Part shown: piece by piece, positions 1-6,752 of the stretch | Position numbering within the stretch: the stretch's first letter is position 1 | Layout of the letters: every line of letters starts with the position of its first letter | Source: Bradyrhizobium sp. | GTDB taxonomy: Bacteria > Pseudomonadota > Alphaproteobacteria > Rhizobiales > Xanthobacteraceae | Direction: 5' to 3' | DNA: 16,358 nucleotides | NCBI GenBank assembly: GCA_028290305.1 | Contig: JAQGKC010000461.1 | Span: forward strand, 1 to 16,358 | Notes under the pieces: model-generated | Seen by the model: only the letters and a program-made list of their open reading frames with translations | Databases searched by the model: none | Told to the model about the DNA's origin: nothing | Position numbers and translations under genes: made by a program

Positions 1-71
1 GTTGGCTTTTCGGGGAGAAGAAGAATGAGGTGGCGGCCTCCGGTGATGCAAAGCCGGCGCCCGCCGAATGA
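1..71 (+). CDS. C-terminal end of an unidentified upstream protein (partial)
   Basis: The frame entering the window at base 3 stays open to a TGA at 69-71 and reads as a short tail that begins Trp-Leu-Phe-Gly, continues with a Lys/Glu cluster and ends in an Ala/Pro-rich stretch. An aromatic end followed by a charged, Ala/Pro-rich tail is common at the cytoplasmic end of inner-membrane proteins such as transporters, but only about 22 residues are visible and no family can be named. An ATG at 68-70 overlaps its stop (ATGA), but the 30-codon frame it opens ends at 160 and does not look convincing. Confidence 0.45.
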   Translation, partial: WLFGEKKNEVAASGDAKPAPAE

Positions 72-182
72 CCGAGCATCGCAGCCGTTTCCAACGGGCC
101 GTCAGTATTGGTTGCCCAGTATCCGGACGTAGAGGAGACGACAATCGCGGAATGGCCTGACAGCATTCAGGTGGATGGACCG

Positions 183-227
183 TTCTAAACTTCAATTTAA
201 TAGCGGACGGAAAACTCGCGAGTACCT
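183..227 (+). promoter_or_regulatory. Promoter-like element, copy 1
   Basis: TTCTAAA at 183-189, five bases, then ATTTAATAG at 195-203; 18 bases later a TACCT at 223-227 stands where other copies have TATCT. CTAAA and TTTAA form an imperfect dyad one helical turn apart. It lies 244 bases before the cupin ATG and 167 bases upstream of copy 2, so it may act as a distal site or a second promoter. Confidence 0.4.
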
Positions 228-349
228 CTTAATTGTTCGAATTTCGTCCTTGCCGGGCGTACTGTTCGATGAGTGGGGGTTCCTGCTCTGCCGGTTCGAT
301 AATTCCTGCCGAACAGCTCCCGGCGAATGGCTTCACTTCCAGGTGATCT

Positions 350-395
350 TTCTGAACGGCAATTTAGTGGTTGGCGTCTTCGACGCGACCTACTT
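350..395 (+). promoter_or_regulatory. Promoter-like element, copy 2 (cupin-pao operon)
   Basis: TTCTGAA at 350-356, five bases, then ATTTAGTGG at 362-370; after a further 18 bases comes CCTACTT at 389-395, a plausible -10 region. CTGAA and TTTAG make an imperfect inverted repeat. It ends about 75 bases before the cupin ATG at 471 and is the best promoter candidate for the cupin-paoABC transcript. Confidence 0.45.
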
Positions 396-470
396 TTTTT
401 ACGACTGCCGGCCAGCGATCACGCGACGATGGTGCCGTCGGCATCAACCACCGCAAACCGAAGCGACCCC

Positions 471-875
471 ATGAGTTCACATCCTGAAATTCGCATCATC
501 CGTCCGGCTGAATTCGATATCGGAACGGCACAAACGCCGGGTTCCGAGCGGCGTGCGGCAGTGTCACCGCAACTTGGTGTCGCCACGGCGTTGTGGGGCG
601 GGCTATTCGAGGTGGAACCGGGAGCGCGCACCGGAATTCATCATCATGGAGAGCAGCAGACCGTAGCTTACGTCCTGTCCGGCGTTTGTGAGGTCCGCTG
701 GGGTGCGAAGGGCGAGTGGTCCGCAGGCGCAAAGGCTGGCGATTTTATCCATGTCCCGGCCTTCCTGCTGCATATGGAAATCAACCCATCGAAACTGGAG
801 CCATTCCGGTGGGTTGTCGTGCGGAGCACTGCGACACCGATCGTGGTCAATCTGCCGGCCGATACCTGGTCCTAG
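471..875 (+). CDS. Single-domain cupin protein
   Basis: A 134-residue protein with one cupin barrel. Motif 1 is visible as G51 followed by His57-His58-His59 and Glu61, with a closing Gly71; motif 2 has Gly90-Asp91, Pro96 and the metal-ligand His101. The three histidines and the glutamate are the usual divalent metal set of cupins. The ATG at 471 is preferred over the longer in-frame extension from 327, because the extension has non-coding-like sequence and no similarity to cupins; the site before 471 has only a weak Shine-Dalgarno (GAAG). It has no signal peptide and should be cytoplasmic. It lies 48 bases before paoA on the same strand and probably shares its transcript. Substrate unknown: such cupins may bind a small ligand or act as a sensor or isomerase. 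Confidence 0.85.
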   Translation: MSSHPEIRIIRPAEFDIGTAQTPGSERRAAVSPQLGVATALWGGLFEVEPGARTGIHHHGEQQTVAYVLSGVCEVRWGAKGEWSAGAKAGDFIHVPAFLLHMEINPSKLEPFRWVVVRSTATPIVVNLPADTWS

Positions 876-923
876 GCGCGGCCAAGCAGCGCCGCCTTCA
901 AACTGCAAACAGTTGGAACAGTC

Positions 924-1574
924 ATGAACGAGAATGAACGTTTTCAAATCGAGCTAACCCGGCGCACCGTCATCGAGACCGCAACCACGGCGCTTGTGCT
1001 GACGGGATTGCCGCGCGCGGCGCTGGCCGCCGGCCCTGCTGATGGCGGTCCGCCACCTGAGCCCGCCACCGTCGAACTGCAGATCAACGGCCACTCCCAT
1101 GTCCTCAACCTGGATCCGCGAACCACATTGCTGGATGCGCTGCGCGAGCATCTCGTACTGACGGGCTCCAAGAAGGGTTGCGACCACGGCCAATGCGGTG
1201 CCTGCACCGTGCTGATCGATGGCCGCCGCATCAATTCCTGCCTGACGCTGGCGCTGATGCACGACGGGCAGTCCATCACCACGATCGAAGGACTTGCCGA
1301 GGGCGAGACGCTGCATCCGCTGCAGTCGGCATTCATCGAACATGACGGTTTCCAGTGCGGATATTGCACGTCAGGCCAGATCTGCTCCGCCATCGGCATG
1401 CTGAGCGAAACCCGTGCGGGCATGCCGAGCTATGTCACCACCGACCTGACCCAGCCCCACCCGGAACTCACCGATACCGAGATTCGCGAACGGATGAGCG
1501 GGAATATCTGCCGCTGTGCGGCCTATCCGAACATCGTGGCGGCGATCAAACAATCAGCAGGAATGCCCACATGA
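924..1574 (+). CDS. paoA: Aldehyde oxidoreductase, [2Fe-2S] subunit (PaoA/YagT-like)
   Basis: Small iron-sulfur subunit of a xanthine-oxidase-family enzyme, 216 residues. An N-terminal twin-arginine signal is seen: Leu-Thr-Arg13-Arg14, a hydrophobic Ala/Leu stretch and an Ala-Leu-Ala-Ala cleavage area near 33-36, as in E. coli PaoA, whose Tat signal carries the complex to the periplasm. The plant-type [2Fe-2S] ligands are Cys86, Cys91, Cys94 and Cys106; the second cluster is bound by the CGYC pair Cys145/Cys148 and the CRC pair Cys196/Cys198. It passes electrons between the molybdenum site in PaoC and the FAD in PaoB. Its stop overlaps the start of paoB in an ATGA, a sign of translational coupling. 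All eight cluster ligands are intact. Confidence 0.93.
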   Translation: MNENERFQIELTRRTVIETATTALVLTGLPRAALAAGPADGGPPPEPATVELQINGHSHVLNLDPRTTLLDALREHLVLTGSKKGCDHGQCGACTVLIDGRRINSCLTLALMHDGQSITTIEGLAEGETLHPLQSAFIEHDGFQCGYCTSGQICSAIGMLSETRAGMPSYVTTDLTQPHPELTDTEIRERMSGNICRCAAYPNIVAAIKQSAGMPT

Positions 1575-2551
1575 AGGCTTTCACATACGAGCGCGCCGCC
1601 TCGCCGGCGCAAGCTGCCGCTGCCACGCTAAGGCCCGGCACCAAATTAATCGCCGGAGGGACCAATTTGCTCGACCTGATGAAGCTGCAAGTCGATACCC
1701 CCTCGACCCTCGTCGATATCAACCGGTTGCCGCTCGACAAGATCGAGGAAACGCCAGACGGCGGATTGCGTATCGGCGCGATGGTGCGCAACAGCGATCT
1801 CGCCGCCGACGCGCGCGTGCGGCAGCGCTACGGCGTCCTTAGCCGCGCCTTGCTGGCGGGTGCGAGCGCTCAACTGCGAAACAAGGCCACCACCGGCGGA
1901 AATCTACTGCAGCGGACACGCTGCTATTATTTTTACGATGTGACCAAGCCGTGCAACAAGCGCGCGCCCGGGTCGGGCTGCGCCGCTATCGCCGGCTTTA
2001 ACCGAATTCACGCCATTCTCGGAACCAGCGATCACTGCATTGCTACTCACCCCTCCGACATGGCGGTCGCGATGCGGGCGCTCGATGCCAAGGTGGAAAC
2101 CATCAATGGCAAAGGCGAGGCACGAGAAATTCCGATTGCCGAGTTTCACCGCCTGCCCGGCAACACACCGCAGATCGAGACGACGCTTAAATCCGGTGAA
2201 CTCATCACGGCAGTGACCCTGCCCCCGCCGCCGCCCGGATTGCAGATTTACCGCAAGGTTCGCGACCGGGCTTCCTATGCTTTCGCACTGGTCTCCGTCG
2301 CGGCGGTGGTCGATGCGACCGGCGGACGAATCCGCTCGGCGCGCCTCGCCTTCGGCGGGCTCGCCCTCAAGCCATGGCGCACGCCTCGTGCCGAGCAGAA
2401 GCTCGCGGGTTCGCCGGCGAACGCCAGCACATTCAACGCGGCCGCCTCCGCTGTTCTCGATGAAGCTCGTGGGTTCGGCGGCAACGATTTCAAGATCCCG
2501 CTGACACGACGAACGCTGCACGCCGTGTTGACCGATATCACCCGGGCTTGA
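1571..2551 (+). CDS. paoB: Aldehyde oxidoreductase, FAD-binding subunit (PaoB/YagS-like)
   Basis: FAD subunit of the CO-dehydrogenase/xanthine-oxidase medium-subunit family, 326 residues, close to the E. coli PaoB length. The FAD pyrophosphate loop is seen at about 27-33 (Ile-Ala-Gly-Gly-Thr-Asn-Leu) and a second FAD motif, Thr-Thr-Gly-Gly-Asn, at 107-111. Cys118, Cys128, Cys137 and Cys156 lie in the insertion that in PaoB carries an extra [4Fe-4S] cluster, a trait of the PaoABC type and not of ordinary xanthine dehydrogenases. The C-terminal CO-dehydrogenase flavoprotein domain follows. The ATG at 1571 overlaps the paoA stop; the longer upstream frame only shadows paoA. Confidence 0.93.
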   Translation: MKAFTYERAASPAQAAAATLRPGTKLIAGGTNLLDLMKLQVDTPSTLVDINRLPLDKIEETPDGGLRIGAMVRNSDLAADARVRQRYGVLSRALLAGASAQLRNKATTGGNLLQRTRCYYFYDVTKPCNKRAPGSGCAAIAGFNRIHAILGTSDHCIATHPSDMAVAMRALDAKVETINGKGEAREIPIAEFHRLPGNTPQIETTLKSGELITAVTLPPPPPGLQIYRKVRDRASYAFALVSVAAVVDATGGRIRSARLAFGGLALKPWRTPRAEQKLAGSPANASTFNAAASAVLDEARGFGGNDFKIPLTRRTLHAVLTDITRA

Positions 2552-2563
2552 AGGAATTAGCTC

Positions 2564-4771
2564 ATGGAAATGAATTCACCCATCGGGTCGAATGCCCTTG
2601 ACGTCGGCATGCAGGGCATCGTCGGCAAGCCTCTCGATCGTGTCGACGGGCGACTGAAGGTCACCGGCGGCGCACGCTATGCGTTCGAGATGCAACAAGC
2701 CGGCGCCGTCTACGGCTTCGTCGTCGAAGCTTCGATCGGAAAAGGAAAGATCCGGTCGATCGATACACGAGATGCCGAGAAGGCCCCGGGCGTCATTCTG
2801 GTGCTCACCCACCTCAATGCCCCGCAACAGGGCACCGGCAATCACCACGAAGCTCATCCGGTGCTCACGGGACCTGACGTGACGCGCTATGGTGAACCGG
2901 TGGCGTTCGTGGTTGCGGAAAGCTTCGAAGAGGCCCGGGCGGCGGCGTACCTGGTACGTGTCGATTATGATCGCGCGCCGGGAAGATATGCGCTGAGCGA
3001 TAACCTGCGGCAGGCGCGCGCGCCGCACCCAGCCGACGGCGCTGCCCCTGACAGCACGGTGGGAGATTTCGCAGGCGCGTTCGCATCGTCGCCGGTAAAG
3101 ATCGATGTCACTTATACGACGCCGTTGCAAAGCCACGCGATGATGGAGCCTCACGCCACGCTCGCGATGTGGGATGGCGACAAGCTTATCCTGCACACCG
3201 CAAACCAGATGTTGAACCAGGGGCAGAAGGCGGTCGCGACCACCCTCAAAATTCCGATGGAGAACGTGCGGCTGATCAGCCCATTTATCGGTGGCGGATT
3301 CGGCGGCAAGCTCTGGGTCAATGCCGATGCCATTCTGGCGGCGATTGCGGCGCGACAACTGAAGCGACCGGTGAAAATCGCCCTGACGCGGCAGCAGATC
3401 TTTCACGTCACCACGCACCGCTCCAACACCATTCAGCAGATCCGCCTTGGCGCGGAACGAGACGGCCGGCTGGTCGCGATCGGTCATGATGTCTTCTCCG
3501 GAAATTTGCCTACCGAGCAGACCTACGAGGGCGCGGCTTTGCAAACTCGTACGCTTTATGCGGGCGCCAATCGGCTGACCCGGCATCGCCTGGCGCCACT
3601 GGATATTCCCGTCGCGTCCTCGATGCGCGCACCGGGCGAAGCGGTCGGCCTGCTGGCGCTCGAATCCGCCATGGACGAGCTCGCCGAAAAGCTCGACATC
3701 GATCCGATCGAGTTGCGCATGCGCAACGAGCCGACCGAGGATCCGGAAAAACACATTCCCTATTCCAGCCGGCACCTGATCGCCTGTTTGCAGGAGGGTG
3801 CGCGGCGGTTTGGCTGGGACAAGCGCACAGCCAAACCGGGCCAGGTTCATGACGGACGCTGGCTGGTGGGGATGGGTGTGGCAGCCGCCACCCGCGGCAA
3901 CCCGCTTCGACTCTCCAAGGCCAATGTCCGCCTGACCCCGGATGGCATCGCCACCGTCCGAATGGCGATGACCGACATCGGCACCGGTACCTACACCATT
4001 CTTACCCAGATCGCCGCCGAGATGCTGGGACTGCCTCCCGAGCGGGTTCGGGTTGAACTCGGCGACACGAGCTTTCCGGAAGCCGCGGGTTCAGGAGGTT
4101 CATTCGGCGCCGCCAGTTCTGGCTCGGCACTTTTCGAAGCCTGTGATTCGTTACGCGAAAAGCTCGCCCGGCTCGCCGGCATGGATCCACAGACCGCCCG
4201 CTTCGCCAACGGCAATATCGAATCGGGCGAGCAGTCGAAATTGCTGACCGACATTGTCGGCGCCGGCGTTGACGCCGACGGAGAGATCAAGCCCGGCCTA
4301 ACCAGCAAGGATTATTCGCAGCAGTCGTATGGTGCGCATTTCGCTGAAGTCGGCGTCGACCAAGACACCGGCGAGGTGCGCCTGCGGCGTATGCTGGGCG
4401 TGTTTGCCGCCGGCCGCGTATTAAACGAAAAGACTGCCCGATCCCAGGCGATCGGCGGCATGGTTTTCGGCGTCGGCGCCGCCCTGCAGGAAGCCATGAC
4501 GCTCGACCCGCGGTTCGGCTATTTCGTCAATCACGACCTCGCCGAATACCATGTGCCGGTGCACGCCGATATTCCCGCGATCGACGCCCTGTTTCTTCCT
4601 GAACTGGATAACAAGTCCAATCCATTGAAAAGCAAAGGCATCGGCGAATTGGGAATTTGCGGCGCCGGCGCAGCGCTCGCCAATGCCATCCACAATGCTT
4701 GCGGCGCACGTATCAGGGATTTCCCGATTACCCTGGACAAGGTTCTTTCCAGCCTTCCTGTCCAGGCCTGA
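2564..4771 (+). CDS. paoC: Aldehyde oxidoreductase, molybdopterin-binding subunit (PaoC/YagR-like)
   Basis: Catalytic subunit, 735 residues, almost the same length as E. coli PaoC. It holds the molybdenum cofactor (the cytosine-dinucleotide form in PaoC) and oxidises aldehydes to acids. Visible marks: the Lys-Pro-Leu-Asp-Arg-Val-Asp-Gly entry motif at 22-29, the Gly-rich GGGFGGK cofactor loop at 243-249, Met-Arg-Ala-Pro-Gly at 354-358, and the catalytic base in KGIGE, Glu695, matching Glu692 of PaoC. A good ribosome site (GAAGGA) stands 8 bases before the ATG at 2564; a second ATG two codons on is possible. It has no signal of its own and would be exported with PaoA. The gap to paoB is 12 bases, so the three genes form one operon. 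No paoD-type chaperone follows. Confidence 0.94.
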   Translation: MEMNSPIGSNALDVGMQGIVGKPLDRVDGRLKVTGGARYAFEMQQAGAVYGFVVEASIGKGKIRSIDTRDAEKAPGVILVLTHLNAPQQGTGNHHEAHPVLTGPDVTRYGEPVAFVVAESFEEARAAAYLVRVDYDRAPGRYALSDNLRQARAPHPADGAAPDSTVGDFAGAFASSPVKIDVTYTTPLQSHAMMEPHATLAMWDGDKLILHTANQMLNQGQKAVATTLKIPMENVRLISPFIGGGFGGKLWVNADAILAAIAARQLKRPVKIALTRQQIFHVTTHRSNTIQQIRLGAERDGRLVAIGHDVFSGNLPTEQTYEGAALQTRTLYAGANRLTRHRLAPLDIPVASSMRAPGEAVGLLALESAMDELAEKLDIDPIELRMRNEPTEDPEKHIPYSSRHLIACLQEGARRFGWDKRTAKPGQVHDGRWLVGMGVAAATRGNPLRLSKANVRLTPDGIATVRMAMTDIGTGTYTILTQIAAEMLGLPPERVRVELGDTSFPEAAGSGGSFGAASSGSALFEACDSLREKLARLAGMDPQTARFANGNIESGEQSKLLTDIVGAGVDADGEIKPGLTSKDYSQQSYGAHFAEVGVDQDTGEVRLRRMLGVFAAGRVLNEKTARSQAIGGMVFGVGAALQEAMTLDPRFGYFVNHDLAEYHVPVHADIPAIDALFLPELDNKSNPLKSKGIGELGICGAGAALANAIHNACGARIRDFPITLDKVLSSLPVQA

Positions 4772-4810
4772 GGCTTGCCAACCCTGAGGCTTGCGAATCT
4801 GAGGTTTGGC
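4767..4810 (+). repeat. Short tandem repeat spanning the paoC stop codon
   Basis: The unit CCTGAGGCTTGCCAAC begins at 4767, returns at 4783 as CCTGAGGCTTGCGAA, and a third, decayed unit (TCTGAGGTTTGG) begins at 4798. The paoC TGA lies in the first unit. It fills most of the gap between the convergent paoC and fdhD genes; no hairpin terminator is evident there. Confidence 0.7.
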
Positions 4811-4820
4811 GGAACAGCTG

Positions 4821-5624
4821 TCAGGGGCCCGGCGTAATTCGACCCGGATGGGTAAAGACCTCAAAGCCATCGCTTCGCGCAACGGCAGCAAGCGTCATGC
4901 CTGCCGCCTCCGCCATGCGGACCGCGCTTGCCGTCGGAGCCGAAACCGACACCATCACGGACGCGCCGACGGTTGCGCTCTTTTGGACCATCTCGACCGA
5001 CACCCGGCTGGTGAGCAAGATCGCCCCCTCGCCGGTGCGAACCGCAGCGCGCATTGAGGCGCCCGCCAGCTTGTCGAGCGCGTTGTGCCGGCCAACATCT
5101 TCGCGCAACGCGACGATGCCTTGCATAGGTTCCCAGAACGCCGCGGCGTGTACGGCTCGCGTCTCGCTGTTGAGCTTCTGATGTCCCGAAAGGCCCGCCA
5201 TGGCGGCCATTATCTGCTGGACCGAAAATCGCCGGCCCAGTCCGACCACGCGTGCAGGACGCGTGGCTTCCGCGATGGACTCGATGCCGCACAAACCACA
5301 GCCTGTCGGCCCCGCCATACGACGTCGCCGCCGTTGCAGTCGATCCGCATACGATTTATCGAGCCAGATCCGCAGCTCAACGCCATCATCCATGCTCAAT
5401 ATATCGAGCGATTGAATGTCATTGGAGCTGTCGATGATCCCTTCGTTCAGGCTGAACCCGAAAGCGAAGTCCTCGAGATCCAGCGGGGTCGCCATCATCA
5501 CGGCGTAGGTGCCCCCGTTATAGGTCACAGCGACCGCCGTCTCTTCCGGGACGGATCGCAGGCCCTCGCTCGGGCCATTCTGCTCCCATCTCTGACGGCG
5601 AACGATGCGCGCGGGTTCGATCAT
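4821..5624 (-). CDS. fdhD: Formate dehydrogenase accessory sulfurtransferase FdhD
   Basis: FdhD moves sulfur from the cysteine desulfurase IscS to the bis-MGD cofactor of formate-dehydrogenase-type enzymes in the cytoplasm. The 267-residue protein has the family's Gly-Pro-Thr-Gly-Cys-Gly-Leu-Cys-Gly loop with Cys109 and Cys112 (the sulfur-carrying CxxC), the Glu-Asp-Val-Gly-Arg-His-Asn motif after it, and the Ser-Arg-Val-Ser-x-Glu-Met motif near 207-213. The ATG at 5624 has only a weak ribosome site. It is convergent with paoC and divergent from the response regulator. Its likely client is the FdhF/YdeP-type enzyme at 11573-13870, not PaoABC, since FdhD serves the DMSO-reductase family while PaoC needs an XdhC-type partner. 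Confidence 0.93.
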   Translation of the reverse strand: MIEPARIVRRQRWEQNGPSEGLRSVPEETAVAVTYNGGTYAVMMATPLDLEDFAFGFSLNEGIIDSSNDIQSLDILSMDDGVELRIWLDKSYADRLQRRRRRMAGPTGCGLCGIESIAEATRPARVVGLGRRFSVQQIMAAMAGLSGHQKLNSETRAVHAAAFWEPMQGIVALREDVGRHNALDKLAGASMRAAVRTGEGAILLTSRVSVEMVQKSATVGASVMVSVSAPTASAVRMAEAAGMTLAAVARSDGFEVFTHPGRITPGP

Positions 5625-5703
5625 GCGCGAAATTCAATCCGATGTGGCACACAATGGAAACATTGCAGCTCGGATCGGCCTTTTCCAATAAAAACGAATT
5701 TAA

Positions 5704-5725
5704 GCTGTCTTGTCGGCAAGACGGC
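5704..5725. repeat. Inverted repeat with a four-base loop
   Basis: GTCTTG (5707-5712), loop TCGG, CAAGAC (5717-5722); pairing extends outward through a T-G and two G-C pairs to 5704/5725, giving a 9-pair stem. No T run follows on the plus strand. It may be an operator or a leader hairpin of either divergent gene. Confidence 0.55.
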
Positions 5726-5791
5726 GGCACATCTGGCCGCCTCCCCGACGTAACATGGGCGCTGCAGCAATCGACCAGCGCTAAGCTTTGA

Positions 5792-5836
5792 TTCTAAAAC
5801 GCTATTTAGTGGTGGTCCGAGGCCCCTTGCCTTAAA
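5792..5836 (+). promoter_or_regulatory. Promoter-like element, copy 3 (response regulator-kinase pair)
   Basis: TTCTAAA at 5792-5798, five bases, ATTTAGTGG at 5804-5812. This copy has a perfect dyad, CTAAA-N6-TTTAG. After 18 bases comes CTTAAA (5831-5836), a weaker fit to the TATCT seen in other copies. It lies in the divergent region, 240 bases before the regulator ATG, and would suggest autoregulation if the regulator binds it. Confidence 0.4.
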
Positions 5837-5869
5837 TTTTACCGAAGCAGCGCTCAGCCAAGCAGGTTC

Positions 5870-5894
5870 GCAACGCGGACGCGCCGCGCGTTGC
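5870..5894. repeat. GC-rich inverted repeat in the leader of the response regulator
   Basis: GCAACGCG at 5870-5877 pairs with CGCGTTGC at 5887-5894 around a 9-base loop, followed by CCC and a short T run (5898-5901). On the plus strand this could act as a weak terminator or attenuator ahead of the regulator gene. Confidence 0.5.
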
Positions 5895-6074
5895 CCCTTT
5901 TCGACCGGCATGGCGCGCCGTATTCGGCTTTTTGGAGGGTATAATGAGGGGCTCGACTGGAGCATGGTGGAGAATATGACAATCGCTCGGGGTAACAGCG
6001 CTCCTCGCAATGCGTTAATGCCGAGCGTTCGACTTGAAATTGCGCCATTGTTCGTGGCGATCGGGAAAATGCCG

Positions 6075-6752
6075 ATGACCAAGATTCTTCTGATCGAGGA
6101 TGACAGCGAAACCGCCGAAGAAATCGCGGGCGAACTGGCTGAGCGCGGTTTCGAAATCGAGTGGGCTGCCAGCGGAATTGAAGGCCTGGATAAGGCCCGG
6201 TCCTGTCGGCCCGACGCAATGATCGTTGACCGGATGCTGCCCGGGATGGACGGCTTGACGATCATCGAAGCCCTGAGGCAGGAACAGGTCCGCACCCCGG
6301 TCCTGATCCTGAGCGCGCTTGGGGCCATCGACGATCGCGTGCGCGGACTGCGCACGGGTGGCGACGACTACCTTACCAAGCCCTTCGCGATCGTGGAACT
6401 GGTCGCAAGGGTCGAAGCATTGCTGCGGCGGCCCGCCGAGTCCCGGGAAACAATGCTTCGCGTCGGACCTCTTGAACTTGACCTGATCAAACGGACGGCC
6501 GCACGCGACGGTCGCGCGATCGACTTGCTGCCGAGGGAGTTTCGCCTGCTCGAATACATGATGCAGCGAAGCGATCAACTGCTGACACGCGCAATGCTCC
6601 TCGAAGAGGTCTGGAACTACAAGTTCGTGCCGGCGACCAATCTGGTGGATGTCCACATGGGCCGGCTGCGGCATAAGGTGGACGGACCAGATGATTCTCC
6701 CATGATTCACAATGTCCGGGGCGCTGGATTTATTCTTCGTGAACCTTCCTGA
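6075..6752 (+). CDS. OmpR-family two-component response regulator
   Basis: A 225-residue DNA-binding response regulator. The receiver domain (1-~115) shows acidic Glu8/Asp9/Asp10, the phosphate-accepting Asp52 (Ile-Val-Asp-Arg-Met-Leu-Pro), Ser80 and Lys102 in Leu-Thr-Lys-Pro-Phe. The winged-helix domain (~125-225) has the typical Leu-Leu-Pro-Arg-Glu-Phe-Arg-Leu-Leu-Glu, the Val-Asp-Val-His recognition helix and Arg-Gly-Ala-Gly-Phe near the end. The ATG at 6075 is chosen because Thr-Lys-Ile-Leu-Leu-Ile-Glu-Asp-Asp is the classic start and GGGA stands 8 bases before it; an ATG two codons earlier is also possible. It overlaps the kinase gene and is its evident partner. It is also the first candidate to bind the repeated CTRAA/TTTAG motif. 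Its signal is unknown. Confidence 0.93.
   Translation: MTKILLIEDDSETAEEIAGELAERGFEIEWAASGIEGLDKARSCRPDAMIVDRMLPGMDGLTIIEALRQEQVRTPVLILSALGAIDDRVRGLRTGGDDYLTKPFAIVELVARVEALLRRPAESRETMLRVGPLELDLIKRTAARDGRAIDLLPREFRLLEYMMQRSDQLLTRAMLLEEVWNYKFVPATNLVDVHMGRLRHKVDGPDDSPMIHNVRGAGFILREPS

Larger units (their letters stand above)
72..470. other. Non-coding leader region before the cupin-pao operon
   Basis: About 400 bases without a convincing gene. The long frames here use poor codons and contain unlikely Cys/Arg/Trp-rich protein. One short frame, 72-188 ending in TAA, reads like ordinary protein (an acidic stretch followed by Trp-Pro-Asp) but directly follows the stop at 69-71 and has no good start, so it may be the remnant of a frame-shifted tail of the upstream gene. 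The region is more AT-rich than its surroundings and holds two copies of the promoter-like motif listed separately at 183-227 and 350-395. Confidence 0.5.
5625..6074. other. Divergent intergenic region between fdhD and the response regulator
   Basis: About 450 bases without a supported gene. The frame of the response regulator stays open upstream to 5910, but that part has no ribosome site and no receiver-domain sequence. The region holds a small CAATG-GAAA-CATTG dyad near 5653-5666, a weak motif copy at 5686-5706, a 9-pair hairpin (5704-5725), the motif copy at 5792-5836 and a GC-rich inverted repeat (5870-5894). A TATAAT at 5940-5945 has no matching -35. Confidence 0.5.

Noticed and set aside
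327..470. N-terminal extension of the cupin gene to 327.
   Set aside because: The added 48 residues are not cupin-like, overlap motif copy 2 and have no ribosome site; the ATG at 471 fits the family.
2576..3850. A 424-codon open frame on the minus strand inside paoC.
   Set aside because: Antisense to a well-supported molybdoenzyme gene; its composition (very Arg/His-rich) is typical of a shadow frame.
183..5798. TTCTAAA halves look like half of the rhizobial iron-control element bound by Irr.
   Set aside because: In that element TTTAGAA comes first and TTCTAAA last with a small gap; here TTCTAAA is on the left and ATTTAG on the right with another spacing, so it is not the same site.
5940..5945. 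TATAAT as a -10 for the response regulator.
   Set aside because: There is no -35-like sequence at 16-18 bases upstream and no extended -10; it may be chance.
5621..6355. A 244-codon open frame on the minus strand over the start of the response regulator gene.
   Set aside because: It runs antisense to the receiver domain, is Ser/Arg/Ile-rich with no family features, and is a shadow of a real gene in GC-rich DNA.
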